The notes below the pieces were generated by a model that did no database searches, was not told the origin of the DNA, and worked only from the letters and a program-made list of their open reading frames with translations. 46,743 nucleotides of DNA from Gemmataceae bacterium (GTDB lineage: Bacteria > Planctomycetota > Planctomycetia > Gemmatales > Gemmataceae): positions 1 through 46,743 of the forward strand of contig JAQGHQ010000393.1 in the NCBI GenBank assembly GCA_028288765.1. The letters run 5' to 3'. A program made the translations under genes and the position numbers. How positions within the stretch are numbered: position 1 is the stretch's first letter; each line of letters opens with the position of its first letter. Positions 1 to 8,798 of this stretch are shown here, piece after piece.

Positions 1-49
1 CGGCCCGGAGCTTGAACTCGGCCGTGTAGGTGGTACGGGTACGTGCCAT
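1..49 (-). CDS. IS3-like transposase OrfA, N-terminal fragment cut by window edge
   Basis: The ATG at 49-47 opens a frame reading MARTRTTYTAEFKLRA before the window ends. This matches the usual start of IS3-family OrfA proteins, in which a basic segment leads into a helix-turn-helix DNA-binding domain. An AAGGAG ribosome site lies about eight bases upstream, which supports the start. OrfA normally works with OrfB, the DDE integrase made by frameshifting. Nothing here shows whether this copy is intact. Confidence 0.65.
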   Translation of the reverse strand, partial: MARTRTTYTAEFKLRA

Positions 50-113
50 CGGTGGACTCCTTGCTCTGAGTCTACACCGTTAACCTCGTGTCCACTGTTC
101 TTGGGGAACCTCA
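1..113 (-). mobile_element. IS3-family-like insertion sequence, terminal part only
   Basis: Read on the minus strand, position 113 begins TGAGGTTCCCCAAG and continues to a TGGACAC motif. This resembles the TG-starting terminal inverted repeats of IS3-family elements. The transposase start lies 64 bases inside that end. Only this end is in the window, so the second terminal repeat and any target duplication cannot be seen. The family call rests on the end sequence and on the first 16 residues of the transposase, so it is probable but not certain. Confidence 0.6.
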
Positions 114-158
114 ATGGCACGGGAAGACATCGAGAGCTTCCGACCCCTGCTGAAGTGA
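114..158 (+). other. Possible remnant of a gene interrupted by the IS element
   Basis: Directly beyond the IS end a short open frame reads MAREDIESFRPLLK and stops. Its codons look coding, with G or C mostly in third place. It could be the last codons of a gene split by the insertion. It could also be chance, since 14 codons prove little. Confidence 0.2.
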
Positions 159-168
159 CAAAGCAGTA

Positions 169-273
169 CTAAGCGGGTCGCCAAATCATTTTTGACATAA
201 CACCGATGGAACGGCCCCCGGAGAGGGGCTTTCACCGAGCATGATGTCAAAAAACTTTTGGTGACCCGCTTAG
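169..273. mobile_element. MITE-like element with 30-bp terminal inverted repeats
   Basis: The left arm (169-198) starts CTAAGCGGGTC and ends TTTTTGACAT. The right arm (244-273) is its inverse, with 26 of 30 bases matching. The core of about 45 bp has no open frame, only a small GC hairpin near 212-229. A 105-bp non-coding unit with long terminal repeats fits a miniature inverted-repeat transposable element moved by a transposase coded elsewhere. The arms end in CTAAG/CTTAG, so a TA-containing target is possible. The flanks AGTA and CTCA show no clear target duplication. Confidence 0.6.
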
Positions 274-784
274 CTCAGCTCAAATGCTGCCACACCCTGT
301 TTTGCGTGTGAACGACTGTCACGCCCGGCCCGTGAACGCACACGGCGGGCGGTGTGGCCCAGTCCGAGAATTCAAAGTTCGGTTCGTCTTCAGGCAGATA
401 CTATTCAGGTGTACACTAACCGATATAGAGGCTCTCTCCTGGCGGCTTCCCCAGGCAGAAGAGCCGCGGATCAAGACAAGAAAAGTCGCATTTGTCATAC
501 GAACTCAGTCTGCAATTTTTTCTTCACAGAAAATCGTGAATAATAGAGCGATGTCGTGTTCTTCTTCAGCTTGATGACTGGAGGCGCTGAGCCGGAGCCT
601 CCGGGGGTGTCAAATTGGCGATGAATCGAGTGCGGGGAGCGCCAGGAAAAGTCGTTTTTGCCATACTAACCCAATCTACACATCTCCCTCACAATCCTCG
701 GCGGCCTCGCACCCCCAAAAAGCCATTTTTGCCATACGAACCCAATCTATACATCTCCCTCACGGAACCCTGCGAGCCCGGGGC
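274..784. other. Gene-poor stretch between the MITE-like element and the GH3 gene
   Basis: I see no convincing gene in this 511-base stretch. The short frames present lack ribosome sites and recognisable content. Locally it is more AT-rich than the flanking genes. It holds three copies of the interspersed repeat listed separately. The rest has no structure that I can name. Confidence 0.5.
480..764. repeat. Three copies of a short interspersed repeat (ATTGGGTTCGTatGGCAAAA family)
   Basis: On the plus strand the copies read as the inverse of the consensus, around 482-510 (diverged), 652-701 and 722-764. The last two share a unit running from a run of Ts through CCATAC, AACCCAATCTA and CATCTCCCTCAC, with a handful of mismatches. 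The core TTGGGTTCGT..GGCAAAA is the same as in the cluster at 14980-15456, so this is one dispersed family. It has no open frame and no strong hairpin. Confidence 0.65.
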
Positions 785-2377
785 TCATGCATACCACCCT
801 TGCGACTCGAACCACGCGGCCATCTCGCGGGTCATTTTCCCGGTGTTGTCCATCCGAGGGACCTTGTTCTGCCCGCCGAACTTCCCCCGCTGCTCCATCC
901 ACCGCGCGAACCCCCCGGGCTTCACGACCCGGATCCGCGGGGCCAACATCGCGAGGTCCCCGACCCGGTGGGCCACGTAGTCCTCGTTCAGTCGGCACAG
1001 CTCCGCGTCCAGCTCCCTGGCGAACCGGGCGAGATCGGGCGGGCTATGCGGCACGAACTCGATCAGATACAGGTGGTGACCTGGCTGTTTCGGGTCCGCT
1101 GGGAAGACTGGCCCGACGTGGTGTTCGGGCGCGCTAACCCCACACAGATGCGCGGCGTGCGAGACCGCCTTCTCCACCTCTTCGCCGATCAGGTGTTCCC
1201 CGAACGCCGACAGGAAGAACTTGGTCCGCCCGGTGAACCGCAGAAGCGGTGGGTCCCGGCTCTCGAAACAAACGGTGTCGCCCACGAGATACGACCACAC
1301 GCCCGCGCAAGACGTGACGACCACCGCGTACTGCACCCCGACTTCGACATCGGCCAGCGTGTGCCGGGTGGGGTGGGCGCGGTGTATCTTCCCGTCGTCG
1401 CCGAACTCCCGGAACGGGATGAATTCGAAGAAGATGTCGTGATCGGGAACGACCCGCAACAGCTGATACCGCGGGTCTTCGGTCGCGATAAACCCCTCGG
1501 AACAGGGGTACACCTCGCAGTACTTCACCCCGTCGTTGCCGATCGCCTCGCGGAACAAGTCGCGGTAGGGCTCGAACTTCGTCCCCCCGTGGACGATCAG
1601 CCGGAGGTCCGGCCACGCTTCCGCCACGGTCGACTTCCCGGTCACTTCCCTGAGCCGGTCGAACAGCACCATCATCCAGGCCGGGATGCCGCTGACCGCC
1701 GTGATCGGCTCGCGGGCCGCGAGCTCGGCGAACCGCCGGACCTTCTCCTTCCAGTCCGACATCATCATCACGTCGAACGGCGGGAACGTGTACGGCCGCA
1801 TGAACTCGTACACCTCCCGGGCGGCGATCCCGCTCAGGTCTCCGGCCAGGCTGCCGTCGGCCTGCTTGCGGAGCTCGGTACTCCCGCCCAGGAAGAAGAA
1901 CTTTCCGGTGAACAGTCTGGCGGCCGGGTGCGCGTGCCGGAAGAGGGCGGTGGTGGTGAACGCCGCCTTCCGGTTCGACGCCAGCATCTCCCGCGACACC
2001 GGGATGTACTTCGTGGCCCCACTCGTGGTCCCGGACGAGAGCGCGTAGTACGGGATCTTCCCGGGCCAGGTGACGTCATCGAGCCGGGGGTAGGTGGCCT
2101 TCCAGTACGTGTCCCAGAACCACTCGTACTCGCGGACCGGGACGCGGGCCTGGTAGTCGGCCACGGACGAGATCCGGGCGAAGTCGTGGTCGCGGCCGAA
2201 CTGGGTGTGGCGGGCGTGCCGGACTAGCTGAAGGAGCGTGTCGTGCTGGACCTTCCCGGCGTCCATCCGGTCGAGTGCGGCGGCCCGGTTGTGGGCGTAC
2301 CGGAGCAACACCGCGTCGGCCGCCCGCCGGACCCACCTGTTCCCGGCCAGCGGCGCCAGAAACGCGGAACTCGGCAT
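785..2377 (-). CDS. GH3-family acyl-adenylating protein
   Basis: This 530-residue protein belongs to the GH3 auxin-responsive family. Characterised plant members adenylate a carboxylic acid and transfer it to an amine, usually an amino acid; bacterial substrates are mostly unknown. The ATP-binding loop SSGTTSGATK is at 114-123, and the second motif appears as YPCSEG in the middle of the chain. Length is near the family norm of 500-600. I start at ATG 2377 because a GAGGGGGG ribosome site lies just upstream; an in-frame ATG 30 bases earlier has none. It lies downstream of a hydrolase and a methyltransferase on the same strand, separated from the methyltransferase by a terminator-like hairpin. 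No signal peptide is seen, so it is probably cytoplasmic. Confidence 0.85.
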   Translation of the reverse strand: MPSSAFLAPLAGNRWVRRAADAVLLRYAHNRAAALDRMDAGKVQHDTLLQLVRHARHTQFGRDHDFARISSVADYQARVPVREYEWFWDTYWKATYPRLDDVTWPGKIPYYALSSGTTSGATKYIPVSREMLASNRKAAFTTTALFRHAHPAARLFTGKFFFLGGSTELRKQADGSLAGDLSGIAAREVYEFMRPYTFPPFDVMMMSDWKEKVRRFAELAAREPITAVSGIPAWMMVLFDRLREVTGKSTVAEAWPDLRLIVHGGTKFEPYRDLFREAIGNDGVKYCEVYPCSEGFIATEDPRYQLLRVVPDHDIFFEFIPFREFGDDGKIHRAHPTRHTLADVEVGVQYAVVVTSCAGVWSYLVGDTVCFESRDPPLLRFTGRTKFFLSAFGEHLIGEEVEKAVSHAAHLCGVSAPEHHVGPVFPADPKQPGHHLYLIEFVPHSPPDLARFARELDAELCRLNEDYVAHRVGDLAMLAPRIRVVKPGGFARWMEQRGKFGGQNKVPRMDNTGKMTREMAAWFESQGWYA

Positions 2378-2396
2378 TGTTCCCCCCTCAGAATGC

Positions 2397-2425
2397 CAAA
2401 AGCCCACGGACCGCGTCCGTGGGCT
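2397..2425 (-). terminator. Terminator-like hairpin after the methyltransferase gene
   Basis: An 11-bp perfect stem (AGCCCACGGAC, 2401-2411, with GTCCGTGGGCT, 2415-2425) has a 3-base loop. On the minus strand it is followed by TTTT. It sits between the methyltransferase stop and the GH3 ribosome site. It would end or attenuate leftward transcription before the GH3 gene, unless that gene has its own promoter inside the small gap. Confidence 0.7.
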
Positions 2426-2447
2426 TGTTGTACGGGCCGACCCGATT

Positions 2448-3092
2448 TCAAACGGCGGCCGGCTCGCGGTATCCGCGGCAGACGTACACCCCGCCCGGGG
2501 GCATGTTCAGCGGGACGAACCGGAACCGGACGTCCTCGAAGTAGCTCCGGTACATCCGGTAGTAAATCAGCGGCATCACGGTGAGCTGGCGGAATGTCCC
2601 GCCCGGGGCGAGCATCCGCGCAGAGGTCGCCAGGATCGCGTCCCGGAGCGGGGCCGGGAACGACGGGAGCGGCAGCCCGGAGCAGACGTGGTCAACCTGG
2701 GCGTGCCCCCGGTCGGCGAGCAGCTTGTCGAACTGACAGGCGTCACCCTGGACCACGTCCACCTGCGGGAACCGGGCCCGCAACCGGGCGCACAGGTCCG
2801 GGTCGAGTTCGATCACGAGCAGCTTCGTCTGCGGCCGCAGCCGCCGGACCAGTTCGGCCGTGATCGGCCCCGTTCCGGCCCCCAGTTCGACGATGCAGCG
2901 GGCGGAGTCGAAGTCGATACCGCCGACCACCGACCGGGCCATGAACCGGGAGCTCGGGGCGAACGACGCGATCGACCGACCCTTCGACCAGAACTTCTTC
3001 ATCATCAGCCACCAGTCCGGCCCGCGGGCCGAGCTGGACTGGGGCGGGTGTGGGTGAGTTTTCGAGTCGGCGGCCGGGGCGTGCGCGTTCAT
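2448..3092 (-). CDS. SAM-dependent methyltransferase, phospholipid N-methyltransferase (PmtA)-like
   Basis: This is a 214-residue class I methyltransferase. The SAM-binding motif VELGAGTG is at 68-75, followed by an acidic ELDPDL strand. The segment before it (FAPSSRFMAR) resembles PmtA and rRNA adenine methylases of the KsgA type. PmtA enzymes convert phosphatidylethanolamine towards phosphatidylcholine at the inner membrane. The resemblance suggests a lipid or small-molecule substrate but does not fix it. Its ATG shares one base with the stop of the upstream hydrolase (TGATG), so the two are likely translationally coupled, and this overlap decides the start. Confidence 0.75.
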   Translation of the reverse strand: MNAHAPAADSKTHPHPPQSSSARGPDWWLMMKKFWSKGRSIASFAPSSRFMARSVVGGIDFDSARCIVELGAGTGPITAELVRRLRPQTKLLVIELDPDLCARLRARFPQVDVVQGDACQFDKLLADRGHAQVDHVCSGLPLPSFPAPLRDAILATSARMLAPGGTFRQLTVMPLIYYRMYRSYFEDVRFRFVPLNMPPGGVYVCRGYREPAAV

Positions 3093-3940
3093 CAGGTGGC
3101 TCGGGGTCGGGGTGGCTTCGCGAGGAGCAGCTGAGTCCAAGACGGCCGGGCGGTGGGCTTGGCGGCGCTGAGAAAGTGTACGACCAGGCGGTTGATCTTC
3201 CAGGCCTTCTCGATCTGCGGGGCGTGCCCGCACTTCGGGATCGACAGGAACAGACCGTTCGGCAGCTCCCGGGCCGCCTCCGCCGCCGTTTTCGGGTCGC
3301 AAACCTTGTCCTCCGTTCCGGACACCAGCAGGGTGGGGCACTTCATCTCCTTCAGCTTATCGCGGACGGTGTAATCGAGTGTCCCGCGGACGGTCTTCAC
3401 GAACCCGGTCTTCCACCGCCGGCTCACGAACCGGGACTTGTAGTACCGTAGCATGTCCCGGTCCACGTGTTTCGGCTGGTAAAAGACGCTCCGGACCAGC
3501 GCGTGCGGGTCGCGGCCGCTCATCCCGTCCATGATCGGCAGCTGTTCCTTGTCCCCCATGCCGGACGGGCAGAGGAGGACGACCCGGCCCACCAGTTCGG
3601 GATACCGGACGGCGAACTCGACCGCCACCTTCCCGCCGAGGCTGCTCGACACGATGTGGTACGGCGGTGACTGGACGAACTGGTCGAGGTAGGCGTGCAG
3701 CTGGCCGACCAGATAATCGACCGTGACCGGCTCCCGGGCACTGATCCGGCGGTGCAGGGCCTCGCCCTCGTACACCAGGATGTTCGGGGTGAGGACCTCG
3801 AAGTACCGGCTCCAGAACCGGCGGTTGCGGTACCACGATTCCGGTTGCTCGGCCAGCCCGTTGAGGAGTACCAGCGGCTGCCTGCGGCCGTAGAGTGGCG
3901 GCCTGAACCGGCCGAAGAGTTGGTTCAGCGGAGAGTTCAT
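3092..3940 (-). CDS. Alpha/beta-hydrolase fold protein
   Basis: This 282-residue protein has the alpha/beta hydrolase layout: an LVLLNGLAE oxyanion-type strand near 23-31, a nucleophile elbow VSSSLGG with Ser100, a likely acid at Asp211 or Asp215 in SGTEDKVCD, and His239 in CGHAPQ. The elbow usually reads GxSxG; here the first Gly is Ser98. Such enzymes cleave esters, thioesters or C-C bonds, and the substrate is unknown. I start at ATG 3940, where homology-like sequence begins; the longer frame upstream is low-complexity. The ribosome site is weak. It is coupled to the methyltransferase downstream and may share a pathway with GH3. Confidence 0.75.
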   Translation of the reverse strand: MNSPLNQLFGRFRPPLYGRRQPLVLLNGLAEQPESWYRNRRFWSRYFEVLTPNILVYEGEALHRRISAREPVTVDYLVGQLHAYLDQFVQSPPYHIVSSSLGGKVAVEFAVRYPELVGRVVLLCPSGMGDKEQLPIMDGMSGRDPHALVRSVFYQPKHVDRDMLRYYKSRFVSRRWKTGFVKTVRGTLDYTVRDKLKEMKCPTLLVSGTEDKVCDPKTAAEAARELPNGLFLSIPKCGHAPQIEKAWKINRLVVHFLSAAKPTARPSWTQLLLAKPPRPRAT

Positions 3941-4322
3941 CAAGGGAACCCCGGGACACCGGCGGACACCCGGACGTGCCGGTGGGTATGATTTTTTAGA
4001 ATACGCCAGACCGCGCGAGTGTAGGGAAAAATCTCTCCGCGGTAGGAATTCGTAGTCCCTTGCCCGTCCCGGCGGCACAACCGTCCTCAATTCCCACCCC
4101 GGCCGGCGCGGCCGCCTCCGACCGGACGACCCACACCGTCATTCTCGCCCGCCGCCGCGGCTTCGCCCCCATCGGTCGAACGCGGGCGGCGCGGCCCGCC
4201 CAAGTAACGCGGCCCGAAAATGCCTTTGCACGGAGGAATCGCGGCCCGATAAGATGGACCTTACGCTTCGCCACGGCGATTGCCGTTTCACGTCCGTCGG
4301 GTGGCCACCGCGGGGAGTCCTC
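3941..4322. other. Divergent promoter region, hydrolase operon versus zinc-ribbon gene
   Basis: This 382-base gap separates genes reading in opposite directions, so promoters for both must lie here or nearby. An AT-rich patch near 3985-4002 could serve the leftward hydrolase operon. A candidate rightward promoter is listed separately. I see no gene or repeat. Confidence 0.5.
4225..4253 (+). promoter_or_regulatory. Candidate sigma-70-type promoter for the zinc-ribbon gene
   Basis: TTTGCA (4225-4230) and GATAAG (4248-4253) are spaced by 17 bases, about 70 bases before the ATG at 4323. Both boxes match the consensus only in part, and planctomycete promoters are poorly defined, so this is a weak call. 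Confidence 0.25.
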
Positions 4323-7300
4323 ATGCCGAGTTTCAAGGTCCCGTGCCCGAGTTGTGAGGCCAAGGTTCTGATCAAGAACCCGGACCTCGTCGGCACCAAG
4401 GTCGAATGCCCGAAGTGCAAGTACCGGTTCAAGGTCGAGGCCCCCGCCGACGAGGCCGCAGGGGATGGCGGGAAGACGGGCAAGGACGTGAAGGCCGCGG
4501 CCGGGGAGGAACCGGGCAAGCAGCCGAAGACCCCGAAGAACAACAAGAAACTCATCGGCGTGGTCCTCGGCGTTGCCGCCGTCGTCATGCTCGCGATCGG
4601 CGGATACGCCATCTTCGGCGGCGACAGTAAGAAGCCGTCGCCGGGTCCGGGTCCGCGACCCGGCGGGGTCAGTGCCGTCGGCGGCCCCCCCGGCACGGAC
4701 GAAGACGCCGGCAAGAATCAACAGCCCGGTCAGCCGCCCCCGAAGCAGACCCCTTCCCTCCCCCTGAGCGACAAAGAACCGACGAACCTGCTCCCGCGGG
4801 AGACCGTCGCGGTCTACCGGTTCGACCTCGACCGGCTCCGCCAAACTCCGCTCGGGGGCACGCTGTTCGACCACACGATGTACGACCTGTTCCGGACCTC
4901 TACCGGGCTCGACCCGGCCAACCTCGAGCGGTATTTCCATTGCGCCGTCGGCGAGAAAGAGCGGGCCCCCTTCGGGCTGATCCGTCTGAAGGACCCGGTG
5001 GCGGAAAGGGACGTGCGGATGATCGGTGCCGGGAAAGGGAAGGCGGTCAACGGGAAGACCCTCTACCCGGTGGCGGGGAACCCCTTCCTGATGGCCGTCG
5101 GACAAGCCCTGTCCGCCCGGTCACTCTTCGGAGACTTCTACAACCGCCCGCTGACGATGGCCGCGGCCGGGAAGGAGAAACCACTCGGGGCCTGCGTCTA
5201 CGACACTCAGACGATCCTCATCGGCGACTACGCGGTCCTGGAAACGTTCCTCGGCGGACTGAAGGACGGGTATCCGGAAGTTCAGACCGTCCTGCGGAAA
5301 GAGGCCCCGCCCCCCGTCCCAGAGCCGGCCCCCGCGCCGCCGGGCGGCGTCGGCACTCCGCCGGGCCCGATGGCAGGACCTCCGCCGGCCCCGCCGATGA
5401 CTCCGGCGGCCCCGCCCCCGCCGAAGCCCCCGAACCCCGCTGCGGCGAACAAGGACTACACCACCAATCCGTATTACCTTTCCGTCTCGCCGGACCTGAA
5501 GAGGATGTTGAACGCCTTGGAGGACGAGCCCGGTGGCCAGCCGCTCATGGTCCTCGCCGAGAAATTCGACAACGCCGCCTACGACCGGAAAGGGGTGAAA
5601 AAGGGGTACGAGTCGGTCGTGAAGGCGATCGACCCGGTGCTGACCAACGCGCAGTACATCGGCATGAATCTGACCGCATTTTCCCCCCGGCAGGTCGCGG
5701 GCACGGTCAGGGTCGTGGGTAAGACGCTGGACGAGGCGAGACAGATCGCCCTCGGTCACCTGAGCCCGGACCTCACCGACGGGGTTCCCATCCTCTCGGT
5801 GCTGTTACTCACGCCGATCGAGCTGCGGAATTACGTGGACCCGAACGCCACCACCCCGGGAGGTCCCGAGACCCCCGGGAGTCCGTTCTTTCCTGGTGGA
5901 TCTGAGGTGCCATTCGCACCCGGAGGACCGATCGGCCCTGGACGGCCTGGGGCGCCGTTCACGCCCGGAGGCCCGGGCTCCTCCGGCGGTCCGATCCGCC
6001 CCCCCGGGCCTGGCGGTATGGGCCCAGGAAGCATGGGCATGGGGCCGAGCGGCCCACCGTCCTTTTCCGGTTCGTCGTCCGGCCCGCCGCGGCCGGGCAG
6101 TACACCGCCCAGCTTTCCAGGCTCGTCATCCGGGCCGCTCCGCCCACCGGGCGCGGGTGGCCCTCCCTCGGGAATGCCTGGCTACGGGCCAATGCCGGGT
6201 CCGATGGGGCAGAGACCCCCGGGCTCGGGGCCGGGCCCGGAGGGATTCGGTCCGGGGGGTGATCCGAAGCACCCGACCGAACCGGCGGGCCCCCCATCGC
6301 ACATCGACCTGCGGCTGACGGATCAGGTCATTACCGTCACGGTGGAGATCAACTTCTCCCACGACGTGTACGAACGGATCCTGTTCCCGCGTCTATCAGG
6401 GGTTGTGAACCAGCTGAAGGGGAAAGCCGGGGTGTTCGCGGGGAACAATACGTGGCACGGACTGGCCCAGGCCGTGTCCAAATACGTCGAGCAGAACAAA
6501 CGGTTCCCCCGGGGCACGGTCGATCGGCCCGCGAGCGACCAGACCCGGCTCAACCTGCCGTACCCGCCAGTCCAGCGGCTGAGCTTCTTCGCCGAGCTGC
6601 TCCCGCACCTCCGCGGCCGCGAGGGGATCGCCGCCGCGCTAAACCGCGGCGTCGCTTGGTACGACGACTCGAAAACCTCCAAGAACGCGGAGGCGGCAGG
6701 GGCCTGGGTCCCCGAACTGCTGGTCTCGTACTACCCGCAATCGGCGTGGCGGGCGACCTCGCCGCTGGCCCCGGAGCACACCTTCGGGGGCACGAATTTC
6801 GTCGCGATTGCCGGCATCGGGGCGGACGCGGCCCGGTACGAGCCCGCCAACCCTGCCCACCAGAAGCTCGTGGGCATCAGCGGGTACAACTGGGGCTCGA
6901 AGGTCGAGGAGGTGACCGACGGGTTGGCGAACACGATTTACCTGATGCAGGTCCCGCCCGGCTACCCGCGGCCGTGGGCGGCCGGTGGCGGGGCAACGGT
7001 GATGGGGCTGAACCCCCAGAACCCGATGGCCGACTTCAAGTACACCCGCCCCGACGGGAAGGCGGGCACCTACGCGATCATGGGCGACGGCGCGGTGCGG
7101 TGGATCCCCGCCGACATCGACCCGAAGATCCTGCTCGCGATGGTCACCCGGGCGGGCGGTGAGACAATCCCGAACCTGGATCAAGTCGCGCCGCGGGTCG
7201 ATCAGGAGGGTAAGGCGAGCGAGCTCAAGGCCGACGCCAAACCCACCGATCCGGCGCCGCCCGAGGTGAAGGCAGGCACGCCCCCGGTCGGGAAGGCGGC

Positions 7301-7424
7301 CGACGGCTCGGCGCCTCCTCCCAAGACATCGCCGATGCCACCGCGGGCGAATTCGGACGCCCCCGCGAAGACCGATCAGGCCCCACCCCCCAAGGAGAAA
7401 CCAGCTGCCCCGGCGAAGAACTGA
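4323..7424 (+). CDS. Membrane zinc-ribbon protein with Pro/Gly-rich linker and DUF1559-like C-terminus
   Basis: This is a 1033-residue protein. Residues 1-35 form a zinc ribbon with Cys8, Cys11, Cys29 and Cys32. A membrane span lies at about 77-98, after a Lys-rich stretch. A first exported-looking domain covers about 140-500 and is broken by a Pro/Ala-rich insert near 325-375. A collagen-like Gly/Pro tract follows at about 512-660. The C-terminal part (about 680-960) has the [15 protein letters not shown] and GDGAVRW signatures that I associate with DUF1559 proteins, common in planctomycetes. Unlike most of those, it lacks an N-terminal prepilin leader. A GGGGAG ribosome site supports ATG 4323. 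Its function is unknown; anchoring of an extracytoplasmic domain to a cytoplasmic ribbon is inferred. Confidence 0.8.
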   Translation: MPSFKVPCPSCEAKVLIKNPDLVGTKVECPKCKYRFKVEAPADEAAGDGGKTGKDVKAAAGEEPGKQPKTPKNNKKLIGVVLGVAAVVMLAIGGYAIFGGDSKKPSPGPGPRPGGVSAVGGPPGTDEDAGKNQQPGQPPPKQTPSLPLSDKEPTNLLPRETVAVYRFDLDRLRQTPLGGTLFDHTMYDLFRTSTGLDPANLERYFHCAVGEKERAPFGLIRLKDPVAERDVRMIGAGKGKAVNGKTLYPVAGNPFLMAVGQALSARSLFGDFYNRPLTMAAAGKEKPLGACVYDTQTILIGDYAVLETFLGGLKDGYPEVQTVLRKEAPPPVPEPAPAPPGGVGTPPGPMAGPPPAPPMTPAAPPPPKPPNPAAANKDYTTNPYYLSVSPDLKRMLNALEDEPGGQPLMVLAEKFDNAAYDRKGVKKGYESVVKAIDPVLTNAQYIGMNLTAFSPRQVAGTVRVVGKTLDEARQIALGHLSPDLTDGVPILSVLLLTPIELRNYVDPNATTPGGPETPGSPFFPGGSEVPFAPGGPIGPGRPGAPFTPGGPGSSGGPIRPPGPGGMGPGSMGMGPSGPPSFSGSSSGPPRPGSTPPSFPGSSSGPLRPPGAGGPPSGMPGYGPMPGPMGQRPPGSGPGPEGFGPGGDPKHPTEPAGPPSHIDLRLTDQVITVTVEINFSHDVYERILFPRLSGVVNQLKGKAGVFAGNNTWHGLAQAVSKYVEQNKRFPRGTVDRPASDQTRLNLPYPPVQRLSFFAELLPHLRGREGIAAALNRGVAWYDDSKTSKNAEAAGAWVPELLVSYYPQSAWRATSPLAPEHTFGGTNFVAIAGIGADAARYEPANPAHQKLVGISGYNWGSKVEEVTDGLANTIYLMQVPPGYPRPWAAGGGATVMGLNPQNPMADFKYTRPDGKAGTYAIMGDGAVRWIPADIDPKILLAMVTRAGGETIPNLDQVAPRVDQEGKASELKADAKPTDPAPPEVKAGTPPVGKAADGSAPPPKTSPMPPRANSDAPAKTDQAPPPKEKPAAPAKN

Positions 7425-7432
7425 CCGGGTGC

Positions 7433-7471
7433 AAAAAGCGAACGGGCCACGGGAAAACCGTGGCCCGTTTT
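7433..7471. terminator. Bidirectional rho-independent terminator
   Basis: A 12-bp perfect stem (AACGGGCCACGG, 7441-7452, with 7458-7469) closes a GAAAA loop. It is followed by Ts on the plus strand, and by AAAAA at 7433-7437 that gives Ts on the minus strand. It lies between convergent genes and serves both. Confidence 0.9.
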
Positions 7472-7492
7472 CGTTTCCCGGGCGGTGCGGCC

Positions 7493-8638
7493 TCAATACG
7501 TCGGGATCTTCACTTGCTCACCGCCCTTCAGGGCCGACTCGTGGGCACAGATGCCGACCAGCGTCCAGTTCGCGCTGGTCGGGGCGTCCGGGAACGCCGG
7601 GCGCTCGCCGAGGACGGCCGTCAGGAAGTTGTGGGCGAGGTGGGGGTGGCTCCCGCCGTGCCCGCCGCCCTGAAGGAAGCTCAGGTGGTCGGCGTCCTGG
7701 ATGGCCGCCGGCGTGGTGAACCGGCGGACCGGCTCGGGCAGGAGGTGGGCGTAGTCCGGGACCTTCACCCGCTTCGGGATCTCCGGCTCCGGGAGCGGTT
7801 TCTCCGGGGTGCTCTTGGTGTGGACGACCGGCTCCTCGTTCTCCACCTGTTGCCACTCGAAGCTCTTCTTCGACCCGCTCACGTCGAAGCTCTCCCGGTA
7901 CTGCCGGGCCACGTCGAAGAGGCTCCGGGTCACCTCGGCGCAGACGTCCGACCCGCGGACGCTGAACGTCGCGGTTTCGACCGCGAACCGGCTGTTGTAG
8001 TTGGCGACCAGTTCCTCCCGGATGCGCCCCGACCCGTAGCACGACACCGCCTCGGCGTGGGCCGGGTGCCCGGGCTTGCTCAGGATCGCGAGGCACGGGC
8101 TGACGCAGTGGGTGGCGTACCACATGGGCGGGAGGCCGGGCCAGTAGTCGGGCCACCCGTCCATGTCCTGCTGGTGGCTGCCGCGGAGGAACTGGATCCT
8201 GCCGAGTTCGCCCTTCTCGTACAGCTCTTTGACGAACAGGTACTCGCGGCTGTACACGACCGTCTCCATCATCATGTACACCTTCCCGACCTTCCGCTGG
8301 AGCTCGACGATCTCCCGGATCTGCTCCTTGGTGGTGGCCATCGGGACGGTACAGGCGACGTGCTTGCCGGCCTTCAGGGCGGCGATACTCTGCGGCCCGT
8401 GGTCGGGGATCGGGCTGTTGATGTGGACCGCGTCGACGTCCGGGTCCTTCAGGAGGTCCTCGTAGCTCGTGTACCGTTTCGGGATCTTGTACCGGTCCGC
8501 GCACTTGTCGAGTTCGGCCTTATTCCGCCGGCAGACGGCGTACATCTCGGCGTTCGGGTGGGCCTGGTAGATCGGGATGAACTCGGCCCCGAACCCGAGC
8601 CCGACGATCGCGACCCGGACCTTCTTGTCCGACGGCAT
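7493..8638 (-). CDS. Gfo/Idh/MocA-family oxidoreductase
   Basis: This 381-residue protein starts with the Rossmann strand and loop VRVAIVGLGFGAEF, which binds NAD(P). The pseudo-catalytic EKP motif of the family is replaced by CTVPMA in the segment following GKHVAC. Members oxidise or reduce sugars, inositols and related alcohols. Planctomycetes have many paralogues of unknown substrate. There is no Tat or Sec signal, so it is cytoplasmic, unlike several secreted planctomycete members. The gene stands alone, with a terminator below and a 160-base gap to the cytochrome assembly gene upstream. Confidence 0.85.
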   Translation of the reverse strand: MPSDKKVRVAIVGLGFGAEFIPIYQAHPNAEMYAVCRRNKAELDKCADRYKIPKRYTSYEDLLKDPDVDAVHINSPIPDHGPQSIAALKAGKHVACTVPMATTKEQIREIVELQRKVGKVYMMMETVVYSREYLFVKELYEKGELGRIQFLRGSHQQDMDGWPDYWPGLPPMWYATHCVSPCLAILSKPGHPAHAEAVSCYGSGRIREELVANYNSRFAVETATFSVRGSDVCAEVTRSLFDVARQYRESFDVSGSKKSFEWQQVENEEPVVHTKSTPEKPLPEPEIPKRVKVPDYAHLLPEPVRRFTTPAAIQDADHLSFLQGGGHGGSHPHLAHNFLTAVLGERPAFPDAPTSANWTLVGICAHESALKGGEQVKIPTY

Positions 8639-8740
8639 GGGAGGGTCTCCGCGGCGGTAATGAAGATGACGTGGGGGATCTTGGACGCAGGATACGGGGG
8701 GCGGGTGGACGGGGCAACCGTGAGGCTGGGTGAAACGAAG

Positions 8741-8769
8741 AAACCCGGCCTCTCGAAGAATGCCGGGGG
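8741..8769 (-). terminator. Weak terminator-like hairpin after the ResB-CcsA gene
   Basis: On the minus strand a CCCGGC/GCCGGG stem (8762-8767 with 8744-8749) is followed by TTTC. The stem is only about 6-7 bp with a 12-base loop, so termination is plausible but weak. Confidence 0.4.
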
Positions 8770-8798
8770 TCTGAGAAGGCCGTGGAACGGGGCCCGGG

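Noticed and set aside
2238..3134. Plus-strand frames opposite the methyltransferase and GH3 genes
   Set aside because: They are antisense shadows with Arg/Pro-rich, non-protein-like composition.
5831..6040. Collagen-like open frame on the minus strand
   Set aside because: It is the mirror of the Gly/Pro-rich linker of the real plus-strand gene and has no start signals.
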